A stretch of DNA of 64,000 nucleotides, from positions 2,320,501 through 2,384,500 of the forward strand of contig NZ_CP050700.1 in assembly GCF_010646885.2 (NCBI RefSeq), written 5' to 3'. Below are positions 37,056-45,902 of this stretch, one piece after another; position 1 is the first letter of the stretch; each line of letters opens with the position of its first letter. Made by a program: the position numbers and the translations under genes. Below the pieces are notes generated by a model. It made no database searches. It was not told the DNA's origin and was given only the letters and a program-made list of their open reading frames with translations. The stretch is from Desulfopila sp. IMCC35008. GTDB lineage: Bacteria > Desulfobacterota > Desulfobulbia > Desulfobulbales > Desulfocapsaceae.

Positions 37056-38396
37056 TCAGCAGGAATCTGGTAAGCGGCGGAGCAGGGTATTTAACAGAAA
37101 GGCGGTTCGGGAAAAATGAAGATGGACATAACTGCCGAGACAATTGCCACGCAAGCACCCCTCCAGTCTGGCATCCTGTAATTTATAGAGAAAATCAAGC
37201 TCTTTGTCTCTTTCAATTATCTCTGAATAGTGGAATTCATGACCATAACATATGTCGCCTGAGTTACCGATTGGGGAATCGTGAAGCAAGGTAGCCTCAC
37301 GGTAGCCAAGGCTGCTCAGCCGTTCTTTCATCTGCACTTTAACATGAAAAAGGTCTGTCATAGGATGCACGTTTCCCTGAGCATCTGCCAACGATGAGCA
37401 CATATACATAAAGCCGCCACACTCTCCATAAACAAATCCATCGTGATCCGCCCAGGCACGTATAGAATCGATCATTGGACCGTTATTACTGAGCTGAGGT
37501 GCATGAAGTTCCGGATATCCCCCCCCGAAATAAATACCGGATACATCTTCCGGAACAGCTTCGTCATAAAGTGGGCTGAAAAAAACAGGGGTAATGCCAT
37601 GCCTGCGAAGGATATCGAAATTCTCTGGATAATAGAAACAAAAGGCTTCATCGTATGCTACTGCAAGCCTCATTTTTTCAGATTTTTTCTGTTGGATATC
37701 ACCCTGAGACATGCTGAGTTTTTGTCCTGACTGATTAAGGATGGCATCCAGATCAATATTACCCTCAATTGCCTTCACTAAGGTATCAACCTCTAGTAGC
37801 TCAGGGCCGATTTCATGTCCCATGTGCAGTCCGAGATGACGGGATGGCATTTCAAATGAATCATTTCTTGGAAAGTGACCCACTATTGGTGTCTTACAAT
37901 GACTATTAACAGCTTGATCGATAAGATCACGATGTCTTTCCGACCCGATTCGGTTGCATATAACGCCGCACAATTTCACATCTGGATCATACATCTCAAA
38001 TCCTTTCACAATGGCGGCAACACTCTCAGCAGCCGATCGCACATCGATAATGAGAAGCACAGGGACACGAAGTTTTTTTGCTAATTCGGCAGAGCTGGCA
38101 ATGCCTCCGTCAAACAAGCCCATGACCCCTTCTGTAACCACGATATCCGCATCTCGGGAATATCGCTTGTAACTATCACGACATCCCTTATCGCCCATCA
38201 TCCTGAGATCAAGGTTATAGGATTCTCTTTCAACCATCAGCCGATGCAGGCTTGGATCAATGAAATCCGGTCCACACTTGAATGGCTGAACGTTATAGCC
38301 GCGCTTCCTGAGTGCAGCAAGGATTCCGAGAGTTAACAATGTTTTCCCCGAGCCACTCTTCGTTGCCGCTATCAGGAATTCTGGTCGGTGTGTCAT
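37056..38396 (-). CDS. cbiA: Cobyrinate a,c-diamide synthase
   Basis: ATP- and glutamine-dependent amidation of the a and c carboxylates of cobyrinate. The N-terminal synthetase domain opens with ATKSGSGKTLLTLG (P-loop) and the C-terminal class I glutaminase carries the nucleophile Cys in YGECGGFMYM with a late YVHLHFS histidine. Length 446 is normal. It is the last gene of the cobalamin cluster and starts directly after the cbiB stop. The absence of a nearby terminator is noted. CobB and CbiA are homologous; the anaerobic name is used because CbiG and CbiH-type genes are in the cluster. Confidence 0.94.
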   Translation of the reverse strand: MTHRPEFLIAATKSGSGKTLLTLGILAALRKRGYNVQPFKCGPDFIDPSLHRLMVERESYNLDLRMMGDKGCRDSYKRYSRDADIVVTEGVMGLFDGGIASSAELAKKLRVPVLLIIDVRSAAESVAAIVKGFEMYDPDVKLCGVICNRIGSERHRDLIDQAVNSHCKTPIVGHFPRNDSFEMPSRHLGLHMGHEIGPELLEVDTLVKAIEGNIDLDAILNQSGQKLSMSQGDIQQKKSEKMRLAVAYDEAFCFYYPENFDILRRHGITPVFFSPLYDEAVPEDVSGIYFGGGYPELHAPQLSNNGPMIDSIRAWADHDGFVYGECGGFMYMCSSLADAQGNVHPMTDLFHVKVQMKERLSSLGYREATLLHDSPIGNSGDICYGHEFHYSEIIERDKELDFLYKLQDARLEGCLRGNCLGSYVHLHFSRTAFLLNTLLRRLPDSC

Positions 38397-39392
38397 TTAC
38401 CCCCCCGCTACCAATAACCGAATAGTAAGTATTCCTATACAAAACAAAACGCTGCTGCCAAGCATCAACCTGTTAGTGGATAGAATATCTTCAAGTGTTA
38501 TGTCCCGAACCGGTAGACCAATTGTAGGTTTATGTACGACCTTGCCGAAATAAACAGAATCCCCTCCAAGTTGCACACCAAGTATACCGGCCACAGCCGC
38601 TTCAGGATGTCCGCCATTCGGACTCGCATGTGAGAGCCGATCACTTATAAACACTCTCCATCCCCGACGATAATCAAGTTGCAGAAAAAAGGCCGCACCC
38701 GTCAGGACAATACCACTTAGACGAGCCGGGAGGAAATTAACCACATCATCAATTATGGCAGCAGCGGTGCCAAATCTTCTATATGCATCGTTTTTGTAGC
38801 CATACATAGAATCCATGGTGTTGATTGCCTTATAAAAATAGATACCGAGGGCAGCCATGGAGATGGGGCTCAAAATAGGGTCAGCAGGTATCAGAGAAAA
38901 TAGAACTCCGTAAAAAACAGGGGATAAAACACCATCCACTAAATTCTCTGCCACTGTTTCCACACAGGCCCTGCAGATACCTTTTTCATCGAGTTGGGAG
39001 GTATCCCGACCAACAATCTGCTGTATAGCTATCCTCGCAGATGTAAGGCCGGTCTGACTTTTAAGTGCCTGGTAGACCTCAACACTGTGTTTCTTGAGAT
39101 CACGATAGGCAATACCGCTATAGACCAAATAAACAGAGAAGAGGGTGCCGAGCAGCGGTACAGTTTGTTGTAATAGTGCCAGCAAGCCTGCAATCAATAA
39201 AACTGTGGATCCAAGAACCGAAACAAATGAGAAAAGGCCCTCAATAAAGGGGCGTTGCATGGAATTCCTGAACAATTTCTCGTAAATTTCACACAACACC
39301 CCGATTCCCCGTACCGGATGTGGAAGGCTACGAGGGTCACCAAAAATAAAATCGAGCAATAACGATAGAGTAAAGAGTAATATGAAAGACAT
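38397..39392 (-). CDS. cbiB: Adenosylcobinamide-phosphate synthase
   Basis: Attaches the aminopropanol phosphate arm to cobyric acid; an integral membrane protein. The opening LLFTLSLLLDFIFGDPRSLPHPVRGIG and the segments DGVLSPVFYGVLF, AINTMDSMYGYKND and SHASPNGGHPEAAVAGILGV are typical, with five or so membrane helices. Length 331 is normal. It begins three bases after the CobD-CobQ fusion gene and abuts cbiA. The product of the CobD domain next door is its substrate. Confidence 0.94.
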   Translation of the reverse strand: MSFILLFTLSLLLDFIFGDPRSLPHPVRGIGVLCEIYEKLFRNSMQRPFIEGLFSFVSVLGSTVLLIAGLLALLQQTVPLLGTLFSVYLVYSGIAYRDLKKHSVEVYQALKSQTGLTSARIAIQQIVGRDTSQLDEKGICRACVETVAENLVDGVLSPVFYGVLFSLIPADPILSPISMAALGIYFYKAINTMDSMYGYKNDAYRRFGTAAAIIDDVVNFLPARLSGIVLTGAAFFLQLDYRRGWRVFISDRLSHASPNGGHPEAAVAGILGVQLGGDSVYFGKVVHKPTIGLPVRDITLEDILSTNRLMLGSSVLFCIGILTIRLLVAGG

Positions 39393-39395
39393 TGA

Positions 39396-41975
39396 TCACA
39401 GTTTTAACAGACTATAGATAGCATCCATATCGACACTCCCCCTCACCGTCTCAGCAAGCCTGTCAAAGGAGGCTTCAAGGTCATAAGGGGCGACGATACG
39501 ATTAAGCGGACTCAAACCTTTTCGCTGCCTCAACCTGTCGATAAACCATCTCCGAAACGGATCGCTGTCAAATATACCGTGCAGATACGATCCCCAAATA
39601 TAATGTCTCTCGGACCTTGAACCACAACATTTACCATCATCAAAACGAAGGCAGTCTTTCATGTCCGACGCGGACACCCCGTGATGTATCTCATACCCAA
39701 AAACCACAAGACCGGATTCAAGATGCACACCCTGCTGACGCGTTAGTCGCTTTGTGGCTTTCAACTCCGTACTTATATTAAGAATTCCCATAGCCGGAAG
39801 TGTTTTCCTGTCCGATTCAATACCGAGCGGGTCACTGATTTCATGACCAAGCATCTGGTAACCACCACAGATGCCGACAATTTCACAGCCATTTTCACCC
39901 CTTTTTTGCAGCACATCGGAGAAACCCTTATCTATCAGGAAGTGCAGATCACCAATAACATTTTTGGACCCTGGAAGCAGTATCGCGTCGGGCTCACCAA
40001 TATCCTCCACATTATCGACGACCCGCAGTGACACATCCGGTTCTGTCAAAAAGGGTTCCACATCGGTGAAGTTTGAGATGTGCGGGAAGTTTACGAGCAC
40101 AATGTCAACATTATCTTCCAATTCAGCCCGGCGATTAAAAATGCCACTCTTAAATGACACTGAATCCTCTTCGGGCAAACCCAGTTCTGAGAGGTAAGGT
40201 ACCACCCCGAAGGTTCTCCTGCCAGTGTGGGACCACACGTAATCGTGGGCACTCTCCAGTAACGACTGCTGCCCTCTGAATCGGTTAACCAGGAACCCGG
40301 CAATCAACTGACGCTCCCACTCCGAAAGGACCTCCATAGTACCAACGAAGGAAGCGTACACCCCGCCCCTGTCTATATCCCCAACCAACAGAACGGGGGA
40401 GTCGGCATATGCAGCCATTCGCATATTGACAATATCATCCTTTTTCAGATTCACCTCCCCGGGAGAACCGGCGCCCTCAAGGATTATGGTGTCATATTCA
40501 TACGCAAGGCTATCATAGCATTCAACAACCGCCTCCCACGCCTTGGGTTTATACTTGTCGTAATCGAGTACCGACATATTACCGACAGGATGACCCTTAA
40601 CGATGATCTGACTCCCCGTATCCGAATTGGGTTTCAGCAGCACAGGGTTCATCCTCACATCAGGATCGAGCTTTGCGGCCTGGGCCTGAACGACCTGAGC
40701 CCGGCCCATTTCCTCACCATTGAGGGTGACAAAAGAGTTGAGCGACATGTTCTGAGCCTTAAAGGGTGCAACATTGACACCGTCCTGGAGTAAAATCCTG
40801 CAAAACGCTGCGCTGAGAACAGATTTCCCCGCGTTCGACGATGTCCCTTGAAACATTAACGCCGGGCATTTTTTATTTTGCCTTTTTGATCGTGGTTTGC
40901 CCGGTTCCAGTACTGCCTGGAGTGCTTCAACCAATCGATCGTTCTCCCTATGACTCCGTACTGCAATCCTGAAATAGGTATCATCCAGGCCTCGATAGTT
41001 ATCACAACACCTGATAAGAATCTTTTTATGTAAAAGTTTTACCGCAAGCTCAGGTGCCGAATATCTGGAAATGATTTTGACAAACAGATAGTTGGCTGCC
41101 CCCTCGTAGACATGCAACTGCGTAAATTGGGATAGTTCATGATACAGATCGTAACGTAACCGACTGACTGCCTGGCATGTTTCTTCTTCGTAATCGATAT
41201 CTGCCAGTGCCCTGCTGCCAAAAGTCTGGGCGAGGCTGTTTATTGTCCAGGGTGGGAGATGCTCTTTTACCTTTGCTGCAATTTCAGTGGGAAAGATGCC
41301 GAACCCAAGACGCAGGCCGGGAATGCCATAAAACTTGGTCATGGAATTCATGGTGATGATATTCTCAAGCCGTCCACCAACGCTCTGTTGCTGAGGGACA
41401 AAATCGAGAAACGCCTCATCGATTAAAAACCACGAGTCGGAGTGTGCCGTAGCCAACTCCATAATTGCCCTTGATGAAACAAGATTGCCTGTTGGATTGT
41501 TTGGAGTGGCAAGGATGACTAAATCGCCAGGAAGTATTGTTTCTTCAAGCAATTCTGTATCAAGCGCAAATTCATTTTCCTCGGCCAGGACAACGAATTC
41601 TATATCAAGACCGCTAAGCCTGACCGCTCGTTCATAATCGATGTAGGATGGGACAGGAATAACCGCTCTCTTACAGGGCAGCACCCTTGGCAGGAGATAG
41701 AGGATATCAGTCGAACCGTTTGCAGGCACGACCTGTTTAGGTGACACGTGATATTTTTTAGAAATGGAGGTGACCAATTCCTCATAATACGGATCGGGAT
41801 AATGAAGCACCCTGTCCAGCTCCCTGCTTATGAGTGGCCGAAGCCACTCCGGGGGACCTATGGGATTAATGTTGGCGCTGAAATCAAGCAGATCCTCATA
41901 CCGGCAGCCTATCTCTTTGATAACCCCATGTATGTTGCCACCATGACCTGTATTGTTTCTTCCAGGTATTTTCAT
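39396..41975 (-). CDS. Fusion of L-threonine-O-3-phosphate decarboxylase (CobD) and adenosylcobyric acid synthase (CobQ/CbiP)
   Basis: An 859-residue bifunctional protein. Residues 1-357 are a class I PLP aminotransferase-fold decarboxylase (Salmonella CobD type): GSTDILYL, ATPNNPTGN, and Lys214 in SMTKFYGIPGLRLG. A short basic linker (358-370) leads to cobyric acid synthase from about 371: QGTSSNAGKSVLSAAF (P-loop), PFKAQNMSLNSFV, and the glutaminase domain with the nucleophile in VGICGGYQMLG and a late YLHGIFD. One chain thus makes aminopropanol phosphate and cobyric acid, the two substrates CbiB joins. The gene sits 40 bases after cobS and 3 before cbiB. Confidence 0.92.
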   Translation of the reverse strand: MKIPGRNNTGHGGNIHGVIKEIGCRYEDLLDFSANINPIGPPEWLRPLISRELDRVLHYPDPYYEELVTSISKKYHVSPKQVVPANGSTDILYLLPRVLPCKRAVIPVPSYIDYERAVRLSGLDIEFVVLAEENEFALDTELLEETILPGDLVILATPNNPTGNLVSSRAIMELATAHSDSWFLIDEAFLDFVPQQQSVGGRLENIITMNSMTKFYGIPGLRLGFGIFPTEIAAKVKEHLPPWTINSLAQTFGSRALADIDYEEETCQAVSRLRYDLYHELSQFTQLHVYEGAANYLFVKIISRYSAPELAVKLLHKKILIRCCDNYRGLDDTYFRIAVRSHRENDRLVEALQAVLEPGKPRSKRQNKKCPALMFQGTSSNAGKSVLSAAFCRILLQDGVNVAPFKAQNMSLNSFVTLNGEEMGRAQVVQAQAAKLDPDVRMNPVLLKPNSDTGSQIIVKGHPVGNMSVLDYDKYKPKAWEAVVECYDSLAYEYDTIILEGAGSPGEVNLKKDDIVNMRMAAYADSPVLLVGDIDRGGVYASFVGTMEVLSEWERQLIAGFLVNRFRGQQSLLESAHDYVWSHTGRRTFGVVPYLSELGLPEEDSVSFKSGIFNRRAELEDNVDIVLVNFPHISNFTDVEPFLTEPDVSLRVVDNVEDIGEPDAILLPGSKNVIGDLHFLIDKGFSDVLQKRGENGCEIVGICGGYQMLGHEISDPLGIESDRKTLPAMGILNISTELKATKRLTRQQGVHLESGLVVFGYEIHHGVSASDMKDCLRFDDGKCCGSRSERHYIWGSYLHGIFDSDPFRRWFIDRLRQRKGLSPLNRIVAPYDLEASFDRLAETVRGSVDMDAIYSLLKL

Positions 41976-42015
41976 AACTTTCTATCTCGCCTTCATGTAT
42001 CGATTTAAATATGGA

Positions 42016-42810
42016 TTAAGAGAGATACGTGGAACACAAAACCATTGCCAGACAAAACTCCGTCAACTCACTCACGGCTCCAAGAGTATCACCGGTCACT
42101 CCCCCCAGCCGTTTCATACAGAATAGACCGAACAGCAGTACAGTGCCTATAACGACACCAGTCAGCACGAGAGCTGTCAGGAAACCGTAAATAGTTATGG
42201 CCGTCAAAAAGAGTAGGCCTGCGCCAGAATAAGTACCTATCCTGCTCATTGGAGAATAAAAAAGCCCTCCAAGGCCCCCTTCCCTTCTGCCATAGGGAAA
42301 CAAGGTCATGGTCAAGAGGATGGCGAGACGACCACCTACTGGAAGCACCAGTGCCGCTGAAACAAGGTATGCGACAGGGATTGATGAGAGAGCGCTATAC
42401 TTACCAAGTAACAGGAAGACAATTACAATTACGCCCATGGCCCCTACCCTGCTGTCTTTCATGATTTCCAGGGACTGCTTGGCCGGTCGGTAACTAAGAA
42501 GCCCGTCGCCACTATCGGCAACTCCATCCAGATGAAGAAATCCTGAGATCGCGGCCAGGTATATGAGAAGTATAAAAGAAACAACGGTTCCTGGCAGAAA
42601 CTGATTCGCTATCAGGACCAGGACTGAGCCAAGGCAACCGATTATTAAACCAACCAAGGGGAAGAAAATAATACTCGTCCCGAAATGGTCCTCATCCCTG
42701 TCGGCTTTCCAGCTTACAGGGATGATAGTAAGAAAACGGACAGCGGTAAGAAGGGCAATAAAGAACGATATCTCAGGTTCACCTTCATTATTCAAGCCGG
42801 AGCCTTCCAT
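42016..42810 (-). CDS. cobS: Adenosylcobinamide-GDP ribazoletransferase (cobalamin synthase)
   Basis: Membrane enzyme that joins adenosylcobinamide-GDP and alpha-ribazole (phosphate) to finish the nucleotide loop. The opening FFIALLTAVRFLTIIPV, the metal-binding-type segment GFLHLDGVADSGDGLLSYR and the KDSRVGAMGVIVIVFLLLGKY stretch are diagnostic. I choose the ATG at 42810 (264 residues); an in-frame TTG 14 codons upstream would overlap cobT. It lies seven bases after the cobT stop. Confidence 0.94.
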   Translation of the reverse strand: MEGSGLNNEGEPEISFFIALLTAVRFLTIIPVSWKADRDEDHFGTSIIFFPLVGLIIGCLGSVLVLIANQFLPGTVVSFILLIYLAAISGFLHLDGVADSGDGLLSYRPAKQSLEIMKDSRVGAMGVIVIVFLLLGKYSALSSIPVAYLVSAALVLPVGGRLAILLTMTLFPYGRREGGLGGLFYSPMSRIGTYSGAGLLFLTAITIYGFLTALVLTGVVIGTVLLFGLFCMKRLGGVTGDTLGAVSELTEFCLAMVLCSTYLS

Positions 42811-42817
42811 ATGTATC

Positions 42818-43885
42818 TTATTTATCCGCTCCGGCCACAGCGGCTTCCTCAAATGTGAGGACCTCTGTCAGTACAGCCACAGCGGCTTCTACGACATTCA
42901 TGGCAAGCGCAGCTCCTGTCCCTTCTCCCAACCTGAAATTGAGATCCAGCAGGGGTCTTGTACATCCGAGAACCTCCTGCATGTATTTATGTCCGGGTTC
43001 CATGGAGCGGTGCGCACAGATTATATAGTCACGGACAAAAGGTTCAATACGGTACGCAACAAGGGCACCGGCGGTAGAAATAAAGCCATCGACCAAAACC
43101 GGTTTCCTGTTGGCTGCCGCACCGAGAATAAGACCGGCTATACCACCTATTTCAAAACCACCCACTTTACTCAGAATATCAATGCCATTTTTAGGGTCCG
43201 GTTTGTTTATCTCTAAAATGGTTTTAATCGTGTTTACTTTCTTGCTGAGCTGATCATCATCCAAACCTGTGCCTCGCCCCGTTAACGTCTCCACGTCCTT
43301 GCCGGTACAAATGGCAGCAATGGCGGTGGATGGGGTGGTGTTGCCTATGCCCATGTCACCTGTCCCAAACAGGTCATACTTCCCGGCGAGATCATTTGCT
43401 ATCTCTATGCCAGCCTCAACCGCCTTTATGGCATTGGCCTCGCTCATTGCAGGTCCTATCGCTATATTGCTGGTGCCGTATCCAATCTTCTTGTCAATAA
43501 ACGAACCGGGTTCAATCAATTTGCCAAGATCTGCCGCCACACCCAAATCTGCAACAAAGACATCTGCACCGGCCTGTCGGGCAAGAGCGTTAATCCCAGC
43601 CCCTCCCTTGACAAAGTTAACAACCATCTGGGGTGTCACTTCACTTGGGAACTTTGAGACCCCTTCTGCCGTAACCCCATGATCACCTGCCATTGTGACA
43701 ATGCACTTATTCTTGATCGAAGGTTTGGTTGTTTTGGTGATACCCGCTATGTCGATAGCGAGATCCATAATATCGCCGAGTGCCCAGTGCGGAAGGGCCA
43801 GATTATCAAGTCTTTCTTTTGCCGCATTCCTTGCTTCAGAATCCTGCGGGAAAATCTTTGCTTTTGTCTCTTCAAGTAAACCCAT
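42818..43885 (-). CDS. cobT: Nicotinate-nucleotide-dimethylbenzimidazole phosphoribosyltransferase
   Basis: Makes alpha-ribazole phosphate, the lower-ligand nucleotide of cobalamin. The catalytic glutamate lies in RLGEGTGAALAMN near the C-terminus; KCIVTMAGDHGV and GDMGIGNTTPSTAIAA are standard. Length 355 is normal. The gap of 126 bases to cobU is the largest in the cluster and holds a TATAAT box and a short hairpin. Whether the lower base is dimethylbenzimidazole cannot be seen here. Confidence 0.95.
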   Translation of the reverse strand: MGLLEETKAKIFPQDSEARNAAKERLDNLALPHWALGDIMDLAIDIAGITKTTKPSIKNKCIVTMAGDHGVTAEGVSKFPSEVTPQMVVNFVKGGAGINALARQAGADVFVADLGVAADLGKLIEPGSFIDKKIGYGTSNIAIGPAMSEANAIKAVEAGIEIANDLAGKYDLFGTGDMGIGNTTPSTAIAAICTGKDVETLTGRGTGLDDDQLSKKVNTIKTILEINKPDPKNGIDILSKVGGFEIGGIAGLILGAAANRKPVLVDGFISTAGALVAYRIEPFVRDYIICAHRSMEPGHKYMQEVLGCTRPLLDLNFRLGEGTGAALAMNVVEAAVAVLTEVLTFEEAAVAGADK

Positions 43886-44011
43886 ACTCTTCCTCTGATA
43901 TGAAAATTATACAATCGTAGTTACTATATTTTCTGCAGGCGCGTGTTAGATATTTGCTGCCGTGCCAAATTCCCTGCACGCTCCGGTTACGTTTCCTGGA
44001 ACAAGTCATCT

Positions 44012-44557
44012 TCAGGATTCTTTCAGGACCATAGCGATGCCACAACTTACCAGGACAACATCTGTGGCTCTGTTGGCGACAATCCTGTTACATCGCCCTA
44101 CCAGGTCACGGTATTTTCGGGCTAAGGCATTATCCGGAACAATACCAAGACCGACCTCGTTGGTGACAAAGCAGATGTTACCATCAAATTGTTCGGCAGC
44201 AAGTACCAGTTTTTCTGCCCGGGCTGCCATGTCTTTTTCGCCAAAACTCTGTCCTTGTTGTTCAGCCTCATAGAGGAGATTGTTAATCCAGAGGGTAAGA
44301 CAATCGATCAACAAGGTGTCGTATGAACCTTTCAGTGAAATGATTGTATTCTCAATATCATGCTCTTCTTCAAGTGTCGCCCAACCCCGCCCTTGCCGTT
44401 CAAGCTGATGGGCATTGATGCGGTCTTTCATTTCAGAATCGGTTATTGGGCAGGTCGCTATAAAACATCTCTGCTTGCCCAGCTTTTCACTCCACTCCAG
44501 CGCATATGATGACTTTCCCGAGCGGGCACCACCTGTGACAAGCTTAATTCTGGCCAT
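44012..44557 (-). CDS. cobU: Adenosylcobinamide kinase / adenosylcobinamide-phosphate guanylyltransferase
   Basis: Bifunctional enzyme that phosphorylates adenosylcobinamide and transfers GMP to the product. The P-loop GGARSGKSSYA follows the usual opening, with LLIDCLTLWINNLL and the NEVGLGIVPDN segment. Length 181 is normal. It overlaps the end of cobC by 14 bases. Cysteine or histidine positions for GMP transfer were not mapped individually. Confidence 0.95.
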   Translation of the reverse strand: MARIKLVTGGARSGKSSYALEWSEKLGKQRCFIATCPITDSEMKDRINAHQLERQGRGWATLEEEHDIENTIISLKGSYDTLLIDCLTLWINNLLYEAEQQGQSFGEKDMAARAEKLVLAAEQFDGNICFVTNEVGLGIVPDNALARKYRDLVGRCNRIVANRATDVVLVSCGIAMVLKES

Positions 44558-45146
44558 TTACTTCCCCACTGAGATTAAACCCTGTCAAAACCCCACCTTG
44601 ATCATGAATATCAATGCGAGTGCAACAACCGGGAAAAACGGTAAACAGCATAGCAGACGAGAGTGGAAGATGTAAAAAGAGACAAATCATATAGCGGATT
44701 ACGCCACCATGACAAACAACCAACACTTTGTCGTCAGGATGATCCTCAATTATCTTTTTCACCTTCCGAAGCCGCTTGAGAAAACCGGGGAGAGACTCTC
44801 CTCGAGGGAATGAAAAAGTTTCAGGACTTTTCATCCAGTCGGATACATCATCCGGATATTGTGAGTTGACCGATGCAAAATCGAGATTTTCCCAAAGACC
44901 GAAATCAATTTCCCTGAGTTCCTCAATGGTTTCACTCGCAACTGAAACATTGAGGAGATCGAGAGTCTGTACACAGCGGGTCATGGGGCTGCAAAGGATT
45001 GCATCAATGGCCGCCGACTCAACAACTGAACGAACCGCCTTCACCTGCCCTTGCCCCTCTTCACTGAGAGGGAGATCAGTAGTGCCTATAAAGCGTCCAT
45101 CCGCACCGGTACTGCCGTGACGTAGAAGATACAATCTATGGGCCAT
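44544..45146 (-). CDS. cobC: Alpha-ribazole phosphatase-like histidine phosphatase
   Basis: A 200-residue phosphoglycerate-mutase-fold phosphatase: YLLRHGSTGADGRFIG has the active RHG, and VLVVCHGGVIR the second catalytic histidine. In this position it most likely removes phosphate from alpha-ribazole or adenosylcobalamin 5'-phosphate, as CobC does. The family alone does not fix the substrate; the cluster context does. It begins six bases after cbiH and overlaps cobU. Confidence 0.85.
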   Translation of the reverse strand: MAHRLYLLRHGSTGADGRFIGTTDLPLSEEGQGQVKAVRSVVESAAIDAILCSPMTRCVQTLDLLNVSVASETIEELREIDFGLWENLDFASVNSQYPDDVSDWMKSPETFSFPRGESLPGFLKRLRKVKKIIEDHPDDKVLVVCHGGVIRYMICLFLHLPLSSAMLFTVFPGCCTRIDIHDQGGVLTGFNLSGEVNGQN

Positions 45147-45152
45147 GGAATA

Positions 45153-45902
45153 TTACTTTGTCAGTCTATATTTATCACTGTACCCCCTGGGAGTGATCAA
45201 TTTGCCCTTCCAGGAGAATGTTTTACTGTTGCCGATAATAACGGTGGACTGCATGTTAATCTTGTCCATATCCATATCATCCAAAGTTGTTACATGGATC
45301 TCCTCGTGGCCCCTGGTTGCGGCAGTCACGATACCCACAGGCGTTTTTCCACTGCGGTGTTGACTGACAATATCCCTGGCCTTTACGATATGATCCTTCC
45401 TCTTCTTCGATTTGGGGTTGTAGATGGCGATAACAAAATCGGCCGAAGCGGCTGCATCCAACCGTTTTTCGATCACCTCCCATGGCGTAAGGAGGTCAGA
45501 CAGGCTGATTGCGGCAAAGTCATGCATAAGTGGGGCTCCGAGGCGTGCTGCACACCCATTCACAGCTGCAATTCCGGGAACTATATGAATATCGACATCA
45601 CTGTCACGTTCAACAGCGATTTCATAAATCAGTCCAGCCATGGCATAAATGCCAGGATCGCCACCAGAGACAATAGAAACTGTCGCACCGTCGTCTGCCT
45701 CTTCAAAGGCACGGATACACCTGTCCACTTCCTGCATCATGGCTGATGAAAGTACTTTTTTCCCCTCGATAAAAGGGGAAATCAGTTCCAAATAGGTTGA
45801 ATAGCCAATAATAACATCAGATTTTTTGAGGCAATCAAGGGCTTCGGGGGTTATATGTTCGACCCCTCCGGGTCCTGTTCCAACGACGTTAATCAGTCCC
45901 AT
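45153..45902 (-). CDS. cbiH: Cobalt-precorrin-3B C17-methyltransferase
   Basis: SAM-dependent methylation at C17 with ring contraction in corrin synthesis. The tetrapyrrole methylase fold opens with INVVGTGPGGVEHITPEA and shows VSGGDPGIYAMAG and PGIAAVNGCAARLGAPLMHDF. I place the start at 45902 (249 residues), overlapping cbiG by 10 bases; an in-frame start 15 codons upstream gives an atypical leader. It is homologous to CobJ; the anaerobic name fits the adjacent cbiG. Confidence 0.93.
   Translation of the reverse strand: MGLINVVGTGPGGVEHITPEALDCLKKSDVIIGYSTYLELISPFIEGKKVLSSAMMQEVDRCIRAFEEADDGATVSIVSGGDPGIYAMAGLIYEIAVERDSDVDIHIVPGIAAVNGCAARLGAPLMHDFAAISLSDLLTPWEVIEKRLDAAASADFVIAIYNPKSKKRKDHIVKARDIVSQHRSGKTPVGIVTAATRGHEEIHVTTLDDMDMDKINMQSTVIIGNSKTFSWKGKLITPRGYSDKYRLTK

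Noticed and set aside
45138..45746. A 202-codon plus-strand frame opposite cbiH.
   Set aside because: Shadow of the methyltransferase gene; no family features.
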